Positions 1 through 7,595 of a DNA stretch of 64,000 bases are shown here, piece by piece. This DNA comes from Ruminococcus sp. (GTDB lineage Bacteria > Bacillota > Clostridia > Oscillospirales > Acutalibacteraceae), in NCBI GenBank assembly GCA_022768065.1, contig JALELS010000014.1:1-64000 (forward strand), written 5' to 3'. Below the pieces are notes generated by a model. The model saw only the letters and a program-made list of their open reading frames with translations, was not told the DNA's origin and searched no databases. How positions within the stretch are numbered: the first letter of the stretch is position 1; each line of letters starts with the position of its first letter. Both the position numbers and the translations under genes were made by a program.

Positions 1-1
1 A

Positions 2-118
2 TTCGAGGATTTTCAAAAACAGTTAGCCGTTCATCAGCGCAACTACAACAATTTTCCTATGCGTCCTCTTAACTGGCGCTCTCCTAAACAGGTCTTATTT
101 GCTTTCCCTACTCTGTAA
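2..118 (+). CDS. IS transposase, C-terminal end (partial)
   Basis: The first bases read in frame as the last 38 residues of a transposase, ending with TAA. The reading contains NYNNFPMRPLNWRSP, which resembles the end of DDE integrase-core transposases of the IS3/IS481 kind, where a YN..RP...L..SP stretch closes the catalytic domain. The catalytic residues lie outside the window. The stop codon falls inside a terminal inverted repeat (114-139), as is usual for a compact IS. The frame is seen directly; the family assignment is tentative. It is missing from the ORF track because its start is off the edge. Confidence 0.6.
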   Translation, partial: FEDFQKQLAVHQRNYNNFPMRPLNWRSPKQVLFAFPTL

Positions 119-139
119 CACATCATTGTCAAACCTACA
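114..139 (+). repeat. IS right terminal inverted repeat
   Basis: This 26-base stretch overlaps the transposase stop codon and ends in CA. Its reverse complement matches 22 of 26 bases at 33899-33924, which begins with TG and precedes another IS-like 5' end. Ends of the form TG...CA with an inverted match are typical of IS termini. It marks the IS/chromosome boundary at about 139/140. Confidence 0.6.
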
Positions 140-503
140 TACGGCAGTTTCCCCGTAAAAGTTCAGCCGTATTTCCCGAAAAAACGCCGTCTTTTTGCGT
201 AAAACCGAGAGAAATAAGCTCGTCCGAAAACTCGGAAAGACGGCAAACCGCCGTATCAAAGCCGCGGCGGAAAGCAAAATCGAGCGCCGAACGAAGCAAT
301 CCGTCGATAACGGACAGCTCGTTCTTATCCGATTTTATACGCTCTAAAATGCAGATATTTCCGTTTAATGAAAACAGCAGCGAAAAATTATTGCCGCCGT
401 ATTCTGTTTTATACGCAGCGTAACGCACGTTATCGCGAAGCGTTTCTTCGGGAAAGAGACTTTGTAATTCGGATAATTCCGTAACACACTCAAATCTTAT
501 CAT
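135..503 (-). CDS. Small GNAT-like hypothetical protein, 3' end cut by an IS
   Basis: This 122-residue ORF overlaps the end of rluB by 14 bases, so it is probably the last gene of that operon. Its C-terminal half (LLRSALDFAFRRG, then a SLGFTQKDG stretch) looks like a divergent acetyltransferase (GNAT) fold, but no clear acetyl-CoA-binding motif is visible. The last codon and the TAG stop fall in the IS inverted repeat (135-139). The original C-terminus has therefore been replaced by IS sequence, and the protein may be slightly shortened. Function unknown; the GNAT link is an inference. Confidence 0.5.
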   Translation of the reverse strand: MIRFECVTELSELQSLFPEETLRDNVRYAAYKTEYGGNNFSLLFSLNGNICILERIKSDKNELSVIDGLLRSALDFAFRRGFDTAVCRLSEFSDELISLGFTQKDGVFSGNTAELLRGNCRM

Positions 504-1254
504 TTAAACCGCGCCTCAAATTGCCGCTTTGCTCCGCCGACGTCATAAGCGCGTGCACTTCGTCGGGCGTAAGATGGCGGTAATCGCCCGTCTTTAACAT
601 TCCGAGCTTTACGGAGCCTATCTTAATGCGTTTGAGCCTTGCAACCTCAAGGCCGAGGCTTTCGCACATTTTTCTTATCTGGCGGTTTCTGCCCTCGAAA
701 ATCGTAAGCTCGATAACCACGCGACCCTCTTCGCGTGAGACTACGCGGACTTCGGACGGCAATGTCATTTTACCGTCAATTTCCACGCCGTTTTCAAGCG
801 CCGCTCTCTGCTCTTTTGAAAGAGACGGATGTATTGTAACGCGATAGGTTTTGGGCACATGCATTGACGGGTGAGTTAAAGCGTTGGCAAATTCGCCGTC
901 GTTTGTCATAAGCAAAAGGCCCTCGCTTTCACGGTCAAGCCTGCCGACGGGATATATTCTCGCGTCTATATCGCTTACAAGCTCCGCAACACATTTTCTG
1001 TCCATCTCATCGCTCATGGTCGTAATAAATCCGCGCGGTTTATTAAGCATAATATAGACGTTTTCTTTCGGCGCGCTGAGCTTTTTGCCCGCAACCACAA
1101 CTTTGTCGGTTTTGGGATTTACCTTATCGCCCACACACGCGATTTTTCCGTTTACCCTGACCTTACCTGCCGCTATCAGCTCCTCGGATTTTCTTCTTGA
1201 AGCGACGCCGCTCTCAGCCATAAATTTTTGCAGTCTGATCTTCACATCAGTCAT
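490..1254 (-). CDS. rluB: Ribosomal large-subunit pseudouridine synthase, RluB/RsuA family
   Basis: This enzyme converts a uridine in 23S rRNA to pseudouridine. An S4 RNA-binding domain occupies residues 5-50 (RLQKFMAESGVASRRKSEEL). The catalytic motif GRLDRESEGLLLMTNDG follows, with the nucleophile Asp near residue 107. The 254-residue length fits the RluB/RsuA group. The ATG at 1254 was chosen over the ORF-track start because a GGTGA Shine-Dalgarno sits six bases upstream. The gene overlaps the end of dacF by eight bases, so the two are likely co-transcribed. Family assignment is firm; RluB rather than RsuA or RluE is inferred from the Firmicutes setting. Confidence 0.9.
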   Translation of the reverse strand: MTDVKIRLQKFMAESGVASRRKSEELIAAGKVRVNGKIACVGDKVNPKTDKVVVAGKKLSAPKENVYIMLNKPRGFITTMSDEMDRKCVAELVSDIDARIYPVGRLDRESEGLLLMTNDGEFANALTHPSMHVPKTYRVTIHPSLSKEQRAALENGVEIDGKMTLPSEVRVVSREEGRVVIELTIFEGRNRQIRKMCESLGLEVARLKRIKIGSVKLGMLKTGDYRHLTPDEVHALMTSAEQSGNLRRGLNDKI

Positions 1255-2404
1255 ATTTTTCACCAAAGCACTTTCCTAAAAAATTTTTAATCTTTTGCAG
1301 TAATGACTTTTTTTGAGCTTTTTGCGGACCCGATATATAATCGGCGCTTTCCGAAGTCACTATCGGCACTTCGGACAAAATTTCTCCGTTTAACCGATAA
1401 TATGCGGTTCCGACATTTTTGCCGCACTCAACGGGAGCATATTCAAATTTATCAAGACAAATCAGAACTTCGGGTTCGGTATTTTTCAGCGAAGCAAAAT
1501 ACGGCGTATATAGAAGCTTTACGCCCACCGAAGATTTATCCGAGCCGACAACGCCGAGCCTGACGTCAGAAAGGTCGCAGGGAAGAGTGCGGTTTTTGAC
1601 GACGGAAAAGCCGTAATTATACATTTTTTCGTGGTCGTTCCAATCATCGGGAGCATTTAACGTAACCGCAATAAGCGTTACGCCGCCGCGTCTTACTGCC
1701 GAGACGAGACATCTGCCGCTCTTTTCGGTAAAACCCGTCTTGATTCCTATGCAGTCTTCGTCTATGGTAAGGAGCCTGTTATGGTTTGTAAGGGTTCTGC
1801 GGTACGGCGGATTTCCGTAACTGACGCTCATACTTTTTTTAGAGCAAATACTTAAAAACTCGGGATTTTTAATTGCCTTAGCCCCGAGCAACGCCATATC
1901 GTATGCGGTAGAATAATGATTTTCGCTGTCAAGCCCCGAAGGAGTTTCAAACGAAGTGTCATTCATATTCAGCTCTTTTGCCCTTTGGTTCATAAGTGCG
2001 GTAAATTCATTTATACTGCCCGAAACCGCATATGCCGCGGCATTTGCGGCGTCATTGCCGGATGTGAGAAGCATACCGCATGCAAGCGTTTTTACCGAAA
2101 CGCTGTCCCCCGGGAGAAGTCCCATTGACGTTCCCTCGACAGACACAGCCTCTTTATGAACCGTAATCATTTCGTCGGGGCTTTTATACTCGAGAGCCAA
2201 AAGCGCCGTCATAATTTTCGTTGTGCTCGCCATAGGCAGCCTTTCGTGCTCGTTTTTTGCATATACGACCTCAAGAGTGTCGCTTGTCATCAAAATCGCC
2301 GCACGCGCGCTTAAAGTAAGTTCTTTGTTTTCGGCGAAAGCCGGAACGGTGCACAATACTGCCAAAATCACAGATAAAAAAACGCAAAAAAGTCTTTTAT
2401 ACAA
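1247..2404 (-). CDS. dacF: D-alanyl-D-alanine carboxypeptidase (DacF/PBP5-6 type)
   Basis: This is a serine peptidase (S11) that trims the terminal D-Ala from peptidoglycan stem peptides outside the membrane. A signal peptide (YKRLFCVFLSVILAVLC, cleaved after AFA near residue 24) is followed by the three penicillin-binding motifs: STTK at 60-63, SGN at 115-117 and KTG at 222-224. After these comes the usual beta-rich C-terminal domain and a KK-rich tail. TTG at 2404 is preferred over GTG at 2413 because AGGTGG lies five bases upstream of it. It sits next to gerW, a sporulation gene, which supports a DacF-like role in cortex or cell wall. The exact paralogue is an inference. Confidence 0.88.
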   Translation of the reverse strand: MYKRLFCVFLSVILAVLCTVPAFAENKELTLSARAAILMTSDTLEVVYAKNEHERLPMASTTKIMTALLALEYKSPDEMITVHKEAVSVEGTSMGLLPGDSVSVKTLACGMLLTSGNDAANAAAYAVSGSINEFTALMNQRAKELNMNDTSFETPSGLDSENHYSTAYDMALLGAKAIKNPEFLSICSKKSMSVSYGNPPYRRTLTNHNRLLTIDEDCIGIKTGFTEKSGRCLVSAVRRGGVTLIAVTLNAPDDWNDHEKMYNYGFSVVKNRTLPCDLSDVRLGVVGSDKSSVGVKLLYTPYFASLKNTEPEVLICLDKFEYAPVECGKNVGTAYYRLNGEILSEVPIVTSESADYISGPQKAQKKSLLQKIKNFLGKCFGEKYD

Positions 2405-2473
2405 ATCAACCACCTGCCATATTTTTAAAATATGCAGGCGGCAGATTTATTATTATGAAATTTGAGAAACGCT

Positions 2474-2926
2474 TTACTTATTATCTGAAGAAACGTCCTC
2501 TGCGGGAACTGCGGAAACATACTCCGCGGCGTCATTTGAAGCTGCTTTTTCTTTTTCTTTCTTTGCCTTATTAACTACGGAAGTAACCTTATCGAACATT
2601 TCGGGAACAAGGTTAACAACTCTTTCGGCAGCATTGTCAAATGCCGTGATGTGTTTAATGGTAACTTCACCGTCGGAAATAACGAGGAATGCTACCGGAG
2701 TGATGGTAACGCCGGCTCCGCCGCCGCCGCCGAAAATCTCTTTATTGGTCTTTGACGGGAAATCGGAACCGCCCGAAGCAAAGCCGTAAGTCACCTTAGA
2801 CACCGGGATTATTGTAATACCGCCGTCAATATTCATCGGTTCGCCGATTATCGTGCTTACGTTGACGAGATTTTTTACCTTTTCGATTGTTGTTTCGAGG
2901 ATTCCTGCTGCTGATTGTTCTTTCAT
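2474..2926 (-). CDS. gerW: GerW/YtfJ family spore protein
   Basis: The 150-residue protein matches the YtfJ (GerW) family: an N-terminal helix, the IIGEPMNIDGGITIIPVSKV stretch, a glycine run (FGGGGGAG), then ITPVAFLVISDG. In Bacillus subtilis GerW is a spore protein needed for normal germination through L-alanine receptors. The gene overlaps the DUF2953 gene by an ATGA tetranucleotide, so the two are translationally coupled. That pairing recurs in spore-forming Clostridia. The C-terminus is lysine- and alanine-rich and looks disordered. Confidence 0.88.
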   Translation of the reverse strand: MKEQSAAGILETTIEKVKNLVNVSTIIGEPMNIDGGITIIPVSKVTYGFASGGSDFPSKTNKEIFGGGGGAGVTITPVAFLVISDGEVTIKHITAFDNAAERVVNLVPEMFDKVTSVVNKAKKEKEKAASNDAAEYVSAVPAEDVSSDNK

Positions 2927-3639
2927 TTAGAAGCACCACCTTGTATATTTTGAGTTTCTGTTTTATTATCTCCATCTGTGACAACAGCCTTTTTGGGCTT
3001 TTGCCGCAGTAATTTGAGTACGACCTTAAATAACAGCCTGAATACGAGCCTTATGCCCGCACCGACAAGGAAAAACGGACGCAACGAAAATGCCGTTTTA
3101 AACTGCGCGCTTGAGAATGTGCCTATGAAGTCGGGCTCAACGCTTGCGTCATATTTTTTTACCTTTAAGTTGGAACAGATAAATCCGAGAGCCGGGAAAA
3201 CGTCCTCGCATATCTCGCCGTACTGAAGAGCGGTCTGAGCAGCGTCGCCGTTACTTGAAACGACTATCCAAAGATACAGTTCTTCAATTATAAAATGCTT
3301 TTTGACGCTTCGCATCATAAGCCCTACGGCGTCTGCCGAATCCTTGACAAGCTTTATTACGCCGTCCATACCTTGATTTTCATAGAAGGTTTTAAAAATA
3401 TTGGGCTTTTTGGGCTTTTCCTCTTCGGGTTCTTCCTTCTTTTCCTTTTCGGGTTTTTCCTTTTTGGGCTTAGGAGGCTTTTTTTCTTTTTTTGCCTTCG
3501 GGTAAATACTGAAATGCAAAAACAGCCAGCTTACGCTGAGTTTAAAGGCGTCGATATATTCCGCATCAATCCTGACCTTTATCAAAAGCACAAGGCATAT
3601 AAAAGCGATTATACCGAGTATTATGTAAAGCGCTGTCAA
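2923..3639 (-). CDS. DUF2953 membrane protein
   Basis: The protein has one N-terminal membrane segment (LYIILGIIAFICLVLLI), then a region extremely rich in Lys, Glu and Pro (about residues 50-80). A conserved DUF2953 domain follows (YLWIVVSSNGDAAQTALQYG and following). DUF2953 proteins have no known biochemical role but often stand next to gerW/ytfJ, as here. The start is TTG at 3639: a GGAGGTG Shine-Dalgarno sits eight bases upstream, and the ORF-track start lies on the far side of it. A role in spore or envelope function is inferred only from the neighbour. Confidence 0.82.
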   Translation of the reverse strand: MTALYIILGIIAFICLVLLIKVRIDAEYIDAFKLSVSWLFLHFSIYPKAKKEKKPPKPKKEKPEKEKKEEPEEEKPKKPNIFKTFYENQGMDGVIKLVKDSADAVGLMMRSVKKHFIIEELYLWIVVSSNGDAAQTALQYGEICEDVFPALGFICSNLKVKKYDASVEPDFIGTFSSAQFKTAFSLRPFFLVGAGIRLVFRLLFKVVLKLLRQKPKKAVVTDGDNKTETQNIQGGASK

Positions 3640-3728
3640 CCTACGGGCACCTCCTTCGCTTTGCAATTTACAGTCTGCCCCGCACATTTTGCGAGACACT
3701 ATAATAGATTATATAAAAAAACGCATCA

Positions 3729-4316
3729 TTATTCAAGAGAATTTATGTCGGAATTGTCAACTTTTTTACTTTCTTCGGAATTTTCTTCCTCGGGAAGCTC
3801 GTTTTTTGGGAGCTCGGGCAATTCGTCAAGAGATTCCACGCCGAAACAGCGTAAAAATTCAGGAGTGGTTCCGTACACAAGCGGTCTGCCCGGAAGTTCA
3901 AGCCTGCCCTTTTCTTCGATGAGTCTTTTTTGGCAGAGAGTGGATATAACGCCCGAGCAATCAACGCCCCTCACCTGCTCTACAAAAGCCTTGGTAACGG
4001 GTTGATTGTACGCTATAACGGCAAGCACCTCAAACGCGGCGTTTGAAAGCGGCGCGTTCTTTTTGACCTCAAGCACCGAACGTATAAGGTCGGCATACTC
4101 GGTTCGCGACGACAGCTGATATTTATCGCCGAGCTTTAAAAGACATATGCCGCTTGAACGCTCATCAAGAGAAGCGGACAAATTAAGAAGCGTTCTGCGG
4201 CAGGTCTCCTCATCAACAGAGAGCACCTCGGCAAGCTTACCTATCTCAAGAGGTTCACCCACGGAAAACAGAACCGCCTCGGCGGCAGATGTAAGATTTT
4301 TTGCGTTTACAGGCAT
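3729..4316 (-). CDS. scpB: Segregation and condensation protein ScpB
   Basis: ScpB is the winged-helix subunit that, as a dimer, binds the kleisin ScpA in the bacterial SMC condensin complex, which compacts and separates chromosomes. The N-terminal half shows the family pattern (EAVLFSVGEPLEIGKLAEVL, then SNAAFEVLAVIAYNQPVTKAFVEQVRG). The C-terminus is an acidic, serine-rich tail typical of the family. It starts three bases after the scpA stop, a classic operon pair. The 195-residue length is normal. Confidence 0.93.
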   Translation of the reverse strand: MPVNAKNLTSAAEAVLFSVGEPLEIGKLAEVLSVDEETCRRTLLNLSASLDERSSGICLLKLGDKYQLSSRTEYADLIRSVLEVKKNAPLSNAAFEVLAVIAYNQPVTKAFVEQVRGVDCSGVISTLCQKRLIEEKGRLELPGRPLVYGTTPEFLRCFGVESLDELPELPKNELPEEENSEESKKVDNSDINSLE

Positions 4317-4319
4317 TTT

Positions 4320-5060
4320 TTACTCCCACTCCTCAGAAACGGTATCTCCGAAATCAGCCGACAAAAGCTCTATGCTCGTATCGCTTCCGTCGCCGCTGAC
4401 CATAACTTTTTTATCCTTGGCAAGTTCAAGCACGGCAAGAAATGTAGCCACCATATCCGAGCGCGACTGTGCGTCCGAAAAAAGGTCGGTAAATTTTCTC
4501 TTGCTGCCGACGCTTGCGAATTTCTTATATATAGAACGGATTTTTGACCCGACCGATACTATTTTTTTAGCCACTATCTCGCGAAACGCCTCTATGGGAG
4601 GCGGAAGATTGCGAAGCTTTCTGCCGGCGGCGGAAAGATACGCTCTTAACAGCTCTGCGCCGTCATGGACTCTTGTATATGTAGGGTCGGTCTTTAATTT
4701 AACAGGTTCGCGTACAAAGTGGTCAAAGCCGTCGGTACGCTGTGACAGCTTTTCAGCCATAAGCTTGCAGTCGCGGTACTCGATAAGCTCGCCCGTAAGC
4801 TCCCTTTTAAGCTCGTCCGCTTCCTCGTGAACCGGCAAAAGCGAAACCGTCTTTAAATAGACGAGCCGCGCCGCCATCTCAAGGAATTCACTTGCCACAT
4901 ACATATCTTCGTCCTGCATACGGCGGACATATTCGAGATATTGGTCGACGAGTTCCACTATCGGAATATCATATATATTAAGTTTGTGTTTGGCGATAAG
5001 GCTCAAAAGCAGGTCCATAGGCCCCTCGAACACGTCGAGCTTATATGATATTTGTTCCAT
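4320..5060 (-). CDS. scpA: Segregation and condensation protein ScpA
   Basis: ScpA is the kleisin that bridges the SMC heads and binds ScpB. The N-terminus carries the diagnostic FEGPMDLLLSLIAKHKLNIYDIPI motif, then EFLEMAARLVYLKTVSLLP. A winged-helix region near the C-terminus (VATFLAVLELAKDKKV) closes the protein. The 246-residue length is normal. It lies 12 bases downstream of the site-2 protease gene and three bases upstream of scpB, so the three are probably one transcript. Confidence 0.93.
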   Translation of the reverse strand: MEQISYKLDVFEGPMDLLLSLIAKHKLNIYDIPIVELVDQYLEYVRRMQDEDMYVASEFLEMAARLVYLKTVSLLPVHEEADELKRELTGELIEYRDCKLMAEKLSQRTDGFDHFVREPVKLKTDPTYTRVHDGAELLRAYLSAAGRKLRNLPPPIEAFREIVAKKIVSVGSKIRSIYKKFASVGSKRKFTDLFSDAQSRSDMVATFLAVLELAKDKKVMVSGDGSDTSIELLSADFGDTVSEEWE

Positions 5061-5071
5061 TTTTACGTCCT

Positions 5072-5746
5072 TTATTTAGATAATGCTCTGAACGGGAATC
5101 CTATTACGTAATCGAGTCCGTAATACAATGCGTTTTCAAGAAAAGCCAAGGGTTTGTCAAGCACACCTAAAAAGATAAGCACAAATACGGCTATAATTAT
5201 ATATCTCTCGTAACGCATAAATTTGTAGTAATACTTGTTTGGGATAAGAAGCTGTAATATTCTCGAACCGTCAAGGGGCGGTATCGGAATAAGGTTAAAC
5301 ACAGCCAAACCCACGTTTATGGTGGCGGCAAATCTGAAGAACAGAATAAATGCCTGCACAATGACAGAGGAGCCGAAGAGGGTAAAAATGTTTTTCAAAA
5401 GCAAAAACACCACTGCCATCAAAATATTGGCAATAGGACCTGCAACGGCTGTGAGCGCCATACCCTTTTTGGGATTTTTAAAGTTTCTCGGATTTATCGG
5501 AACGGGTTTTGCATAGCCGAATCCGACAAGGATTATCATAAGCGCGCCTATCCAGTCGATATGCGCCATGGGATTTAATGTGAGTCTGCCCGCCAGACGA
5601 GGCGTATTGTCGCCGAGCTTTGTCGCAATAAGCGCATGGGCATATTCGTGCACGGGCATGGTGCAGAAAATTACAAACGCAAGCGCAAAAACACTTACCA
5701 ATATTTCTATGGGCGTATAGCCGCCCCTGAGAATACTAAAGAGCAT
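5072..5746 (-). CDS. Site-2 protease family zinc metalloprotease (M50)
   Basis: This small (224 residues) integral membrane protease has the HExxH zinc site as HEYAHA near residue 29. The second metal-binding site, NLIPIPPLDGSRIL, lies in the C-terminal half, and about five hydrophobic segments are visible. Members of this compact M50 subgroup cleave substrates inside the membrane; the substrate here is unknown. No PDZ domain is present, which separates it from RseP. Its place just upstream of scpA is common in Clostridia. It is not identifiable as SpoIVFB. Confidence 0.88.
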   Translation of the reverse strand: MLFSILRGGYTPIEILVSVFALAFVIFCTMPVHEYAHALIATKLGDNTPRLAGRLTLNPMAHIDWIGALMIILVGFGYAKPVPINPRNFKNPKKGMALTAVAGPIANILMAVVFLLLKNIFTLFGSSVIVQAFILFFRFAATINVGLAVFNLIPIPPLDGSRILQLLIPNKYYYKFMRYERYIIIAVFVLIFLGVLDKPLAFLENALYYGLDYVIGFPFRALSK

Positions 5747-5775
5747 TTGGTTTTCTCCTTTTTGCAGAAAGGTAA

Positions 5776-6609
5776 TTATACAATTATTTTGACTACCCTG
5801 TCAATATTGTTAAAATCATAGAGAATTTCCGAAGATACTTTACCGTCAAATATTTCTCGGATACTTTCACCTTGAGAATCACCGCATTCAAAGAGCAATT
5901 CGCCGCCCTTATTGCAGTTTTTGAGCCATTTGTCGCAAATCGCTCTGTAAAACAAAAGCCCGTCTTTTCCGCCGTCAAGAGCCGTTTTCGGCTCAAATCC
6001 GACCTCCCTTTGCAAAGAGGAAATCTCCTCCGACCTTATATACGGCGGATTGGATATTATAAGGTCCGCCTTCGGTAAATCGGGACAGCCTGAAAGCACA
6101 TCGCACTCGATTATATTTTCGCTCGGAAAATCGTAACGCTCTGCATTTTTACGAAGATAAGACAGTGCTTCGGGGTATTTTTCCACAAGGTAGACATCGG
6201 CAAAAGGATTTCGGTTCTTAACGGTAATGCCTATACAGCCGCTGCCCGAGCAAAGGTCATAAACAACGGCCCTCTTACGGTTTTTCAGAAACAAATCGGC
6301 GTTTTCCGCAAGCATTTCGGTTTCGGGTCGCGGAATCAGTACGCCCTTGCCGACGTTAAATGTGAATTCGCAGAAGTCCCATTCGCCGAGTATATATTGC
6401 AAAGGCTCGCCGAGAGCGCGCCTTTTTGTAAGCTCTGTAAGAAGCTCCGCGTCTTTTTCGGGCAAAAGATCATCACCGTGGCACAGCACGTCGCGGCGCG
6501 TTTTTGCCGCAGCCTTTATCAAAAGACATTCGCTGTCGAAACGATAATCGTCAATTCCGACGCATTTGAGCGTATTTTCGGTATTTTTCAGCGCGTCGAT
6601 AAGCGTCAT
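5776..6609 (-). CDS. prmC: Release factor glutamine methyltransferase PrmC
   Basis: PrmC methylates the glutamine of the GGQ motif in peptide chain release factors. It has the N-terminal helical domain, the SAM-binding VYDLCSGSGCIGITVK motif, and the signature NPPY (SNPPYI) that accepts the target glutamine. The 277-residue length is typical. Its ATG overlaps the stop of the DUF1385 gene in an ATGA tetranucleotide, so the two are translationally coupled. prfA, often adjacent, is not in this window. Confidence 0.93.
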   Translation of the reverse strand: MTLIDALKNTENTLKCVGIDDYRFDSECLLIKAAAKTRRDVLCHGDDLLPEKDAELLTELTKRRALGEPLQYILGEWDFCEFTFNVGKGVLIPRPETEMLAENADLFLKNRKRAVVYDLCSGSGCIGITVKNRNPFADVYLVEKYPEALSYLRKNAERYDFPSENIIECDVLSGCPDLPKADLIISNPPYIRSEEISSLQREVGFEPKTALDGGKDGLLFYRAICDKWLKNCNKGGELLFECGDSQGESIREIFDGKVSSEILYDFNNIDRVVKIIV

Positions 6610-7580
6610 TTTATTTCGTCGTCCTCGGGGTTGTCGGTTATTACGGCTTCGAGCGACGCTATGCCGACTTCTATAATATCATCTGTGGGTTCCTGCGTTG
6701 TTATTCGCTGCATCCAAAGACCCGGTGCGGAAAGAATTTTTACAAACAGATTATCGTGCCTGCCTGCATATTTGATAAATTCATAACCGATACCCATAAC
6801 AAGCGGAAGAACAAGCAGTTTTACAAGTATCCACACCGCGCGGTTGACGTTTTGCAAACCGGGGAAAATGAGAACAAGCGCGGACGAGAGCAGTATGCTC
6901 AAAATTATCATAACAAACATAAAGCTCGTTCCGCAGCGGGGGTGAAAGCGGCTCTGCTTTCTGACGTTTTCAACCGTCAGGGGCAAGCCGTGCTCATAGC
7001 AGAAAATTGTTTTGTGCTCGGCGCCGTGATACATAAACACACGGTGAATTTCTTTCATTTTTGAAACTATCGCCATATAGGCAACAAATATTATGATTCT
7101 TACGATTCCCTCAAAGAGAGGATGAAATTTTTGAAGATGACCGCCGGTTACAAGGTCGATAAGCCACGACGGAAGCCACATAAACAGGAAGAATGCGAGA
7201 GCGAAGCCGAGTACGGAGGAAATAACGCCTATGACATTCATCATTTTTGGTCCGAAACGGTCGTTAAGCCAACGGTCGAGCTTTGACATATCCTGCTCGT
7301 CTTCGGTAAGACCCTGAGTGGATTTTTCAGCCGACTCCATAAGATACCCGTAGCCCGTTACAAGAGATTCGACGAACCCGACTATACCTCTGATTATCGG
7401 AATACCGAAGAATTTGCACTTGTCGCGCCACGGCTTTACATTTTTATATGTTGTTTCGATTTCTCCGTTCGGCAGTCTTACCGCCATGGCGGAGCCTTTC
7501 GGCCCGCGCATCATTACGCCCTCTATAAGAGCCTGACCGCCCACGGAGGTTTTGTGATATTTCCTGACTTCTTCGCTCAA
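6606..7580 (-). CDS. DUF1385 (YqhQ-like) membrane protein
   Basis: The 324-residue protein carries the DUF1385 signature GGQALIEGVMMRGP near its start. Further on is a conserved MYHGAEHKTIFCYEHGLPL stretch, with HPRCGTSF after it, and several membrane helices. These Cys and His residues suggest metal binding, but no biochemical role is established for the family. The start is TTG at 7580, seven bases after AAGGAG. It is coupled to prmC by a four-base overlap, an arrangement seen widely in Firmicutes. Confidence 0.88.
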   Translation of the reverse strand: MSEEVRKYHKTSVGGQALIEGVMMRGPKGSAMAVRLPNGEIETTYKNVKPWRDKCKFFGIPIIRGIVGFVESLVTGYGYLMESAEKSTQGLTEDEQDMSKLDRWLNDRFGPKMMNVIGVISSVLGFALAFFLFMWLPSWLIDLVTGGHLQKFHPLFEGIVRIIIFVAYMAIVSKMKEIHRVFMYHGAEHKTIFCYEHGLPLTVENVRKQSRFHPRCGTSFMFVMIILSILLSSALVLIFPGLQNVNRAVWILVKLLVLPLVMGIGYEFIKYAGRHDNLFVKILSAPGLWMQRITTQEPTDDIIEVGIASLEAVITDNPEDDEIK

Positions 7581-7595
7581 AATTATTCTCCTTTT

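Noticed and set aside
3295-4005. Plus-strand ORF of 236 residues across DUF2953 and scpB
   Set aside because: Low-complexity Phe/Leu/Gly text arises from the Lys/Glu/Pro-rich codons of the DUF2953 gene read backwards; it also runs across two real genes.
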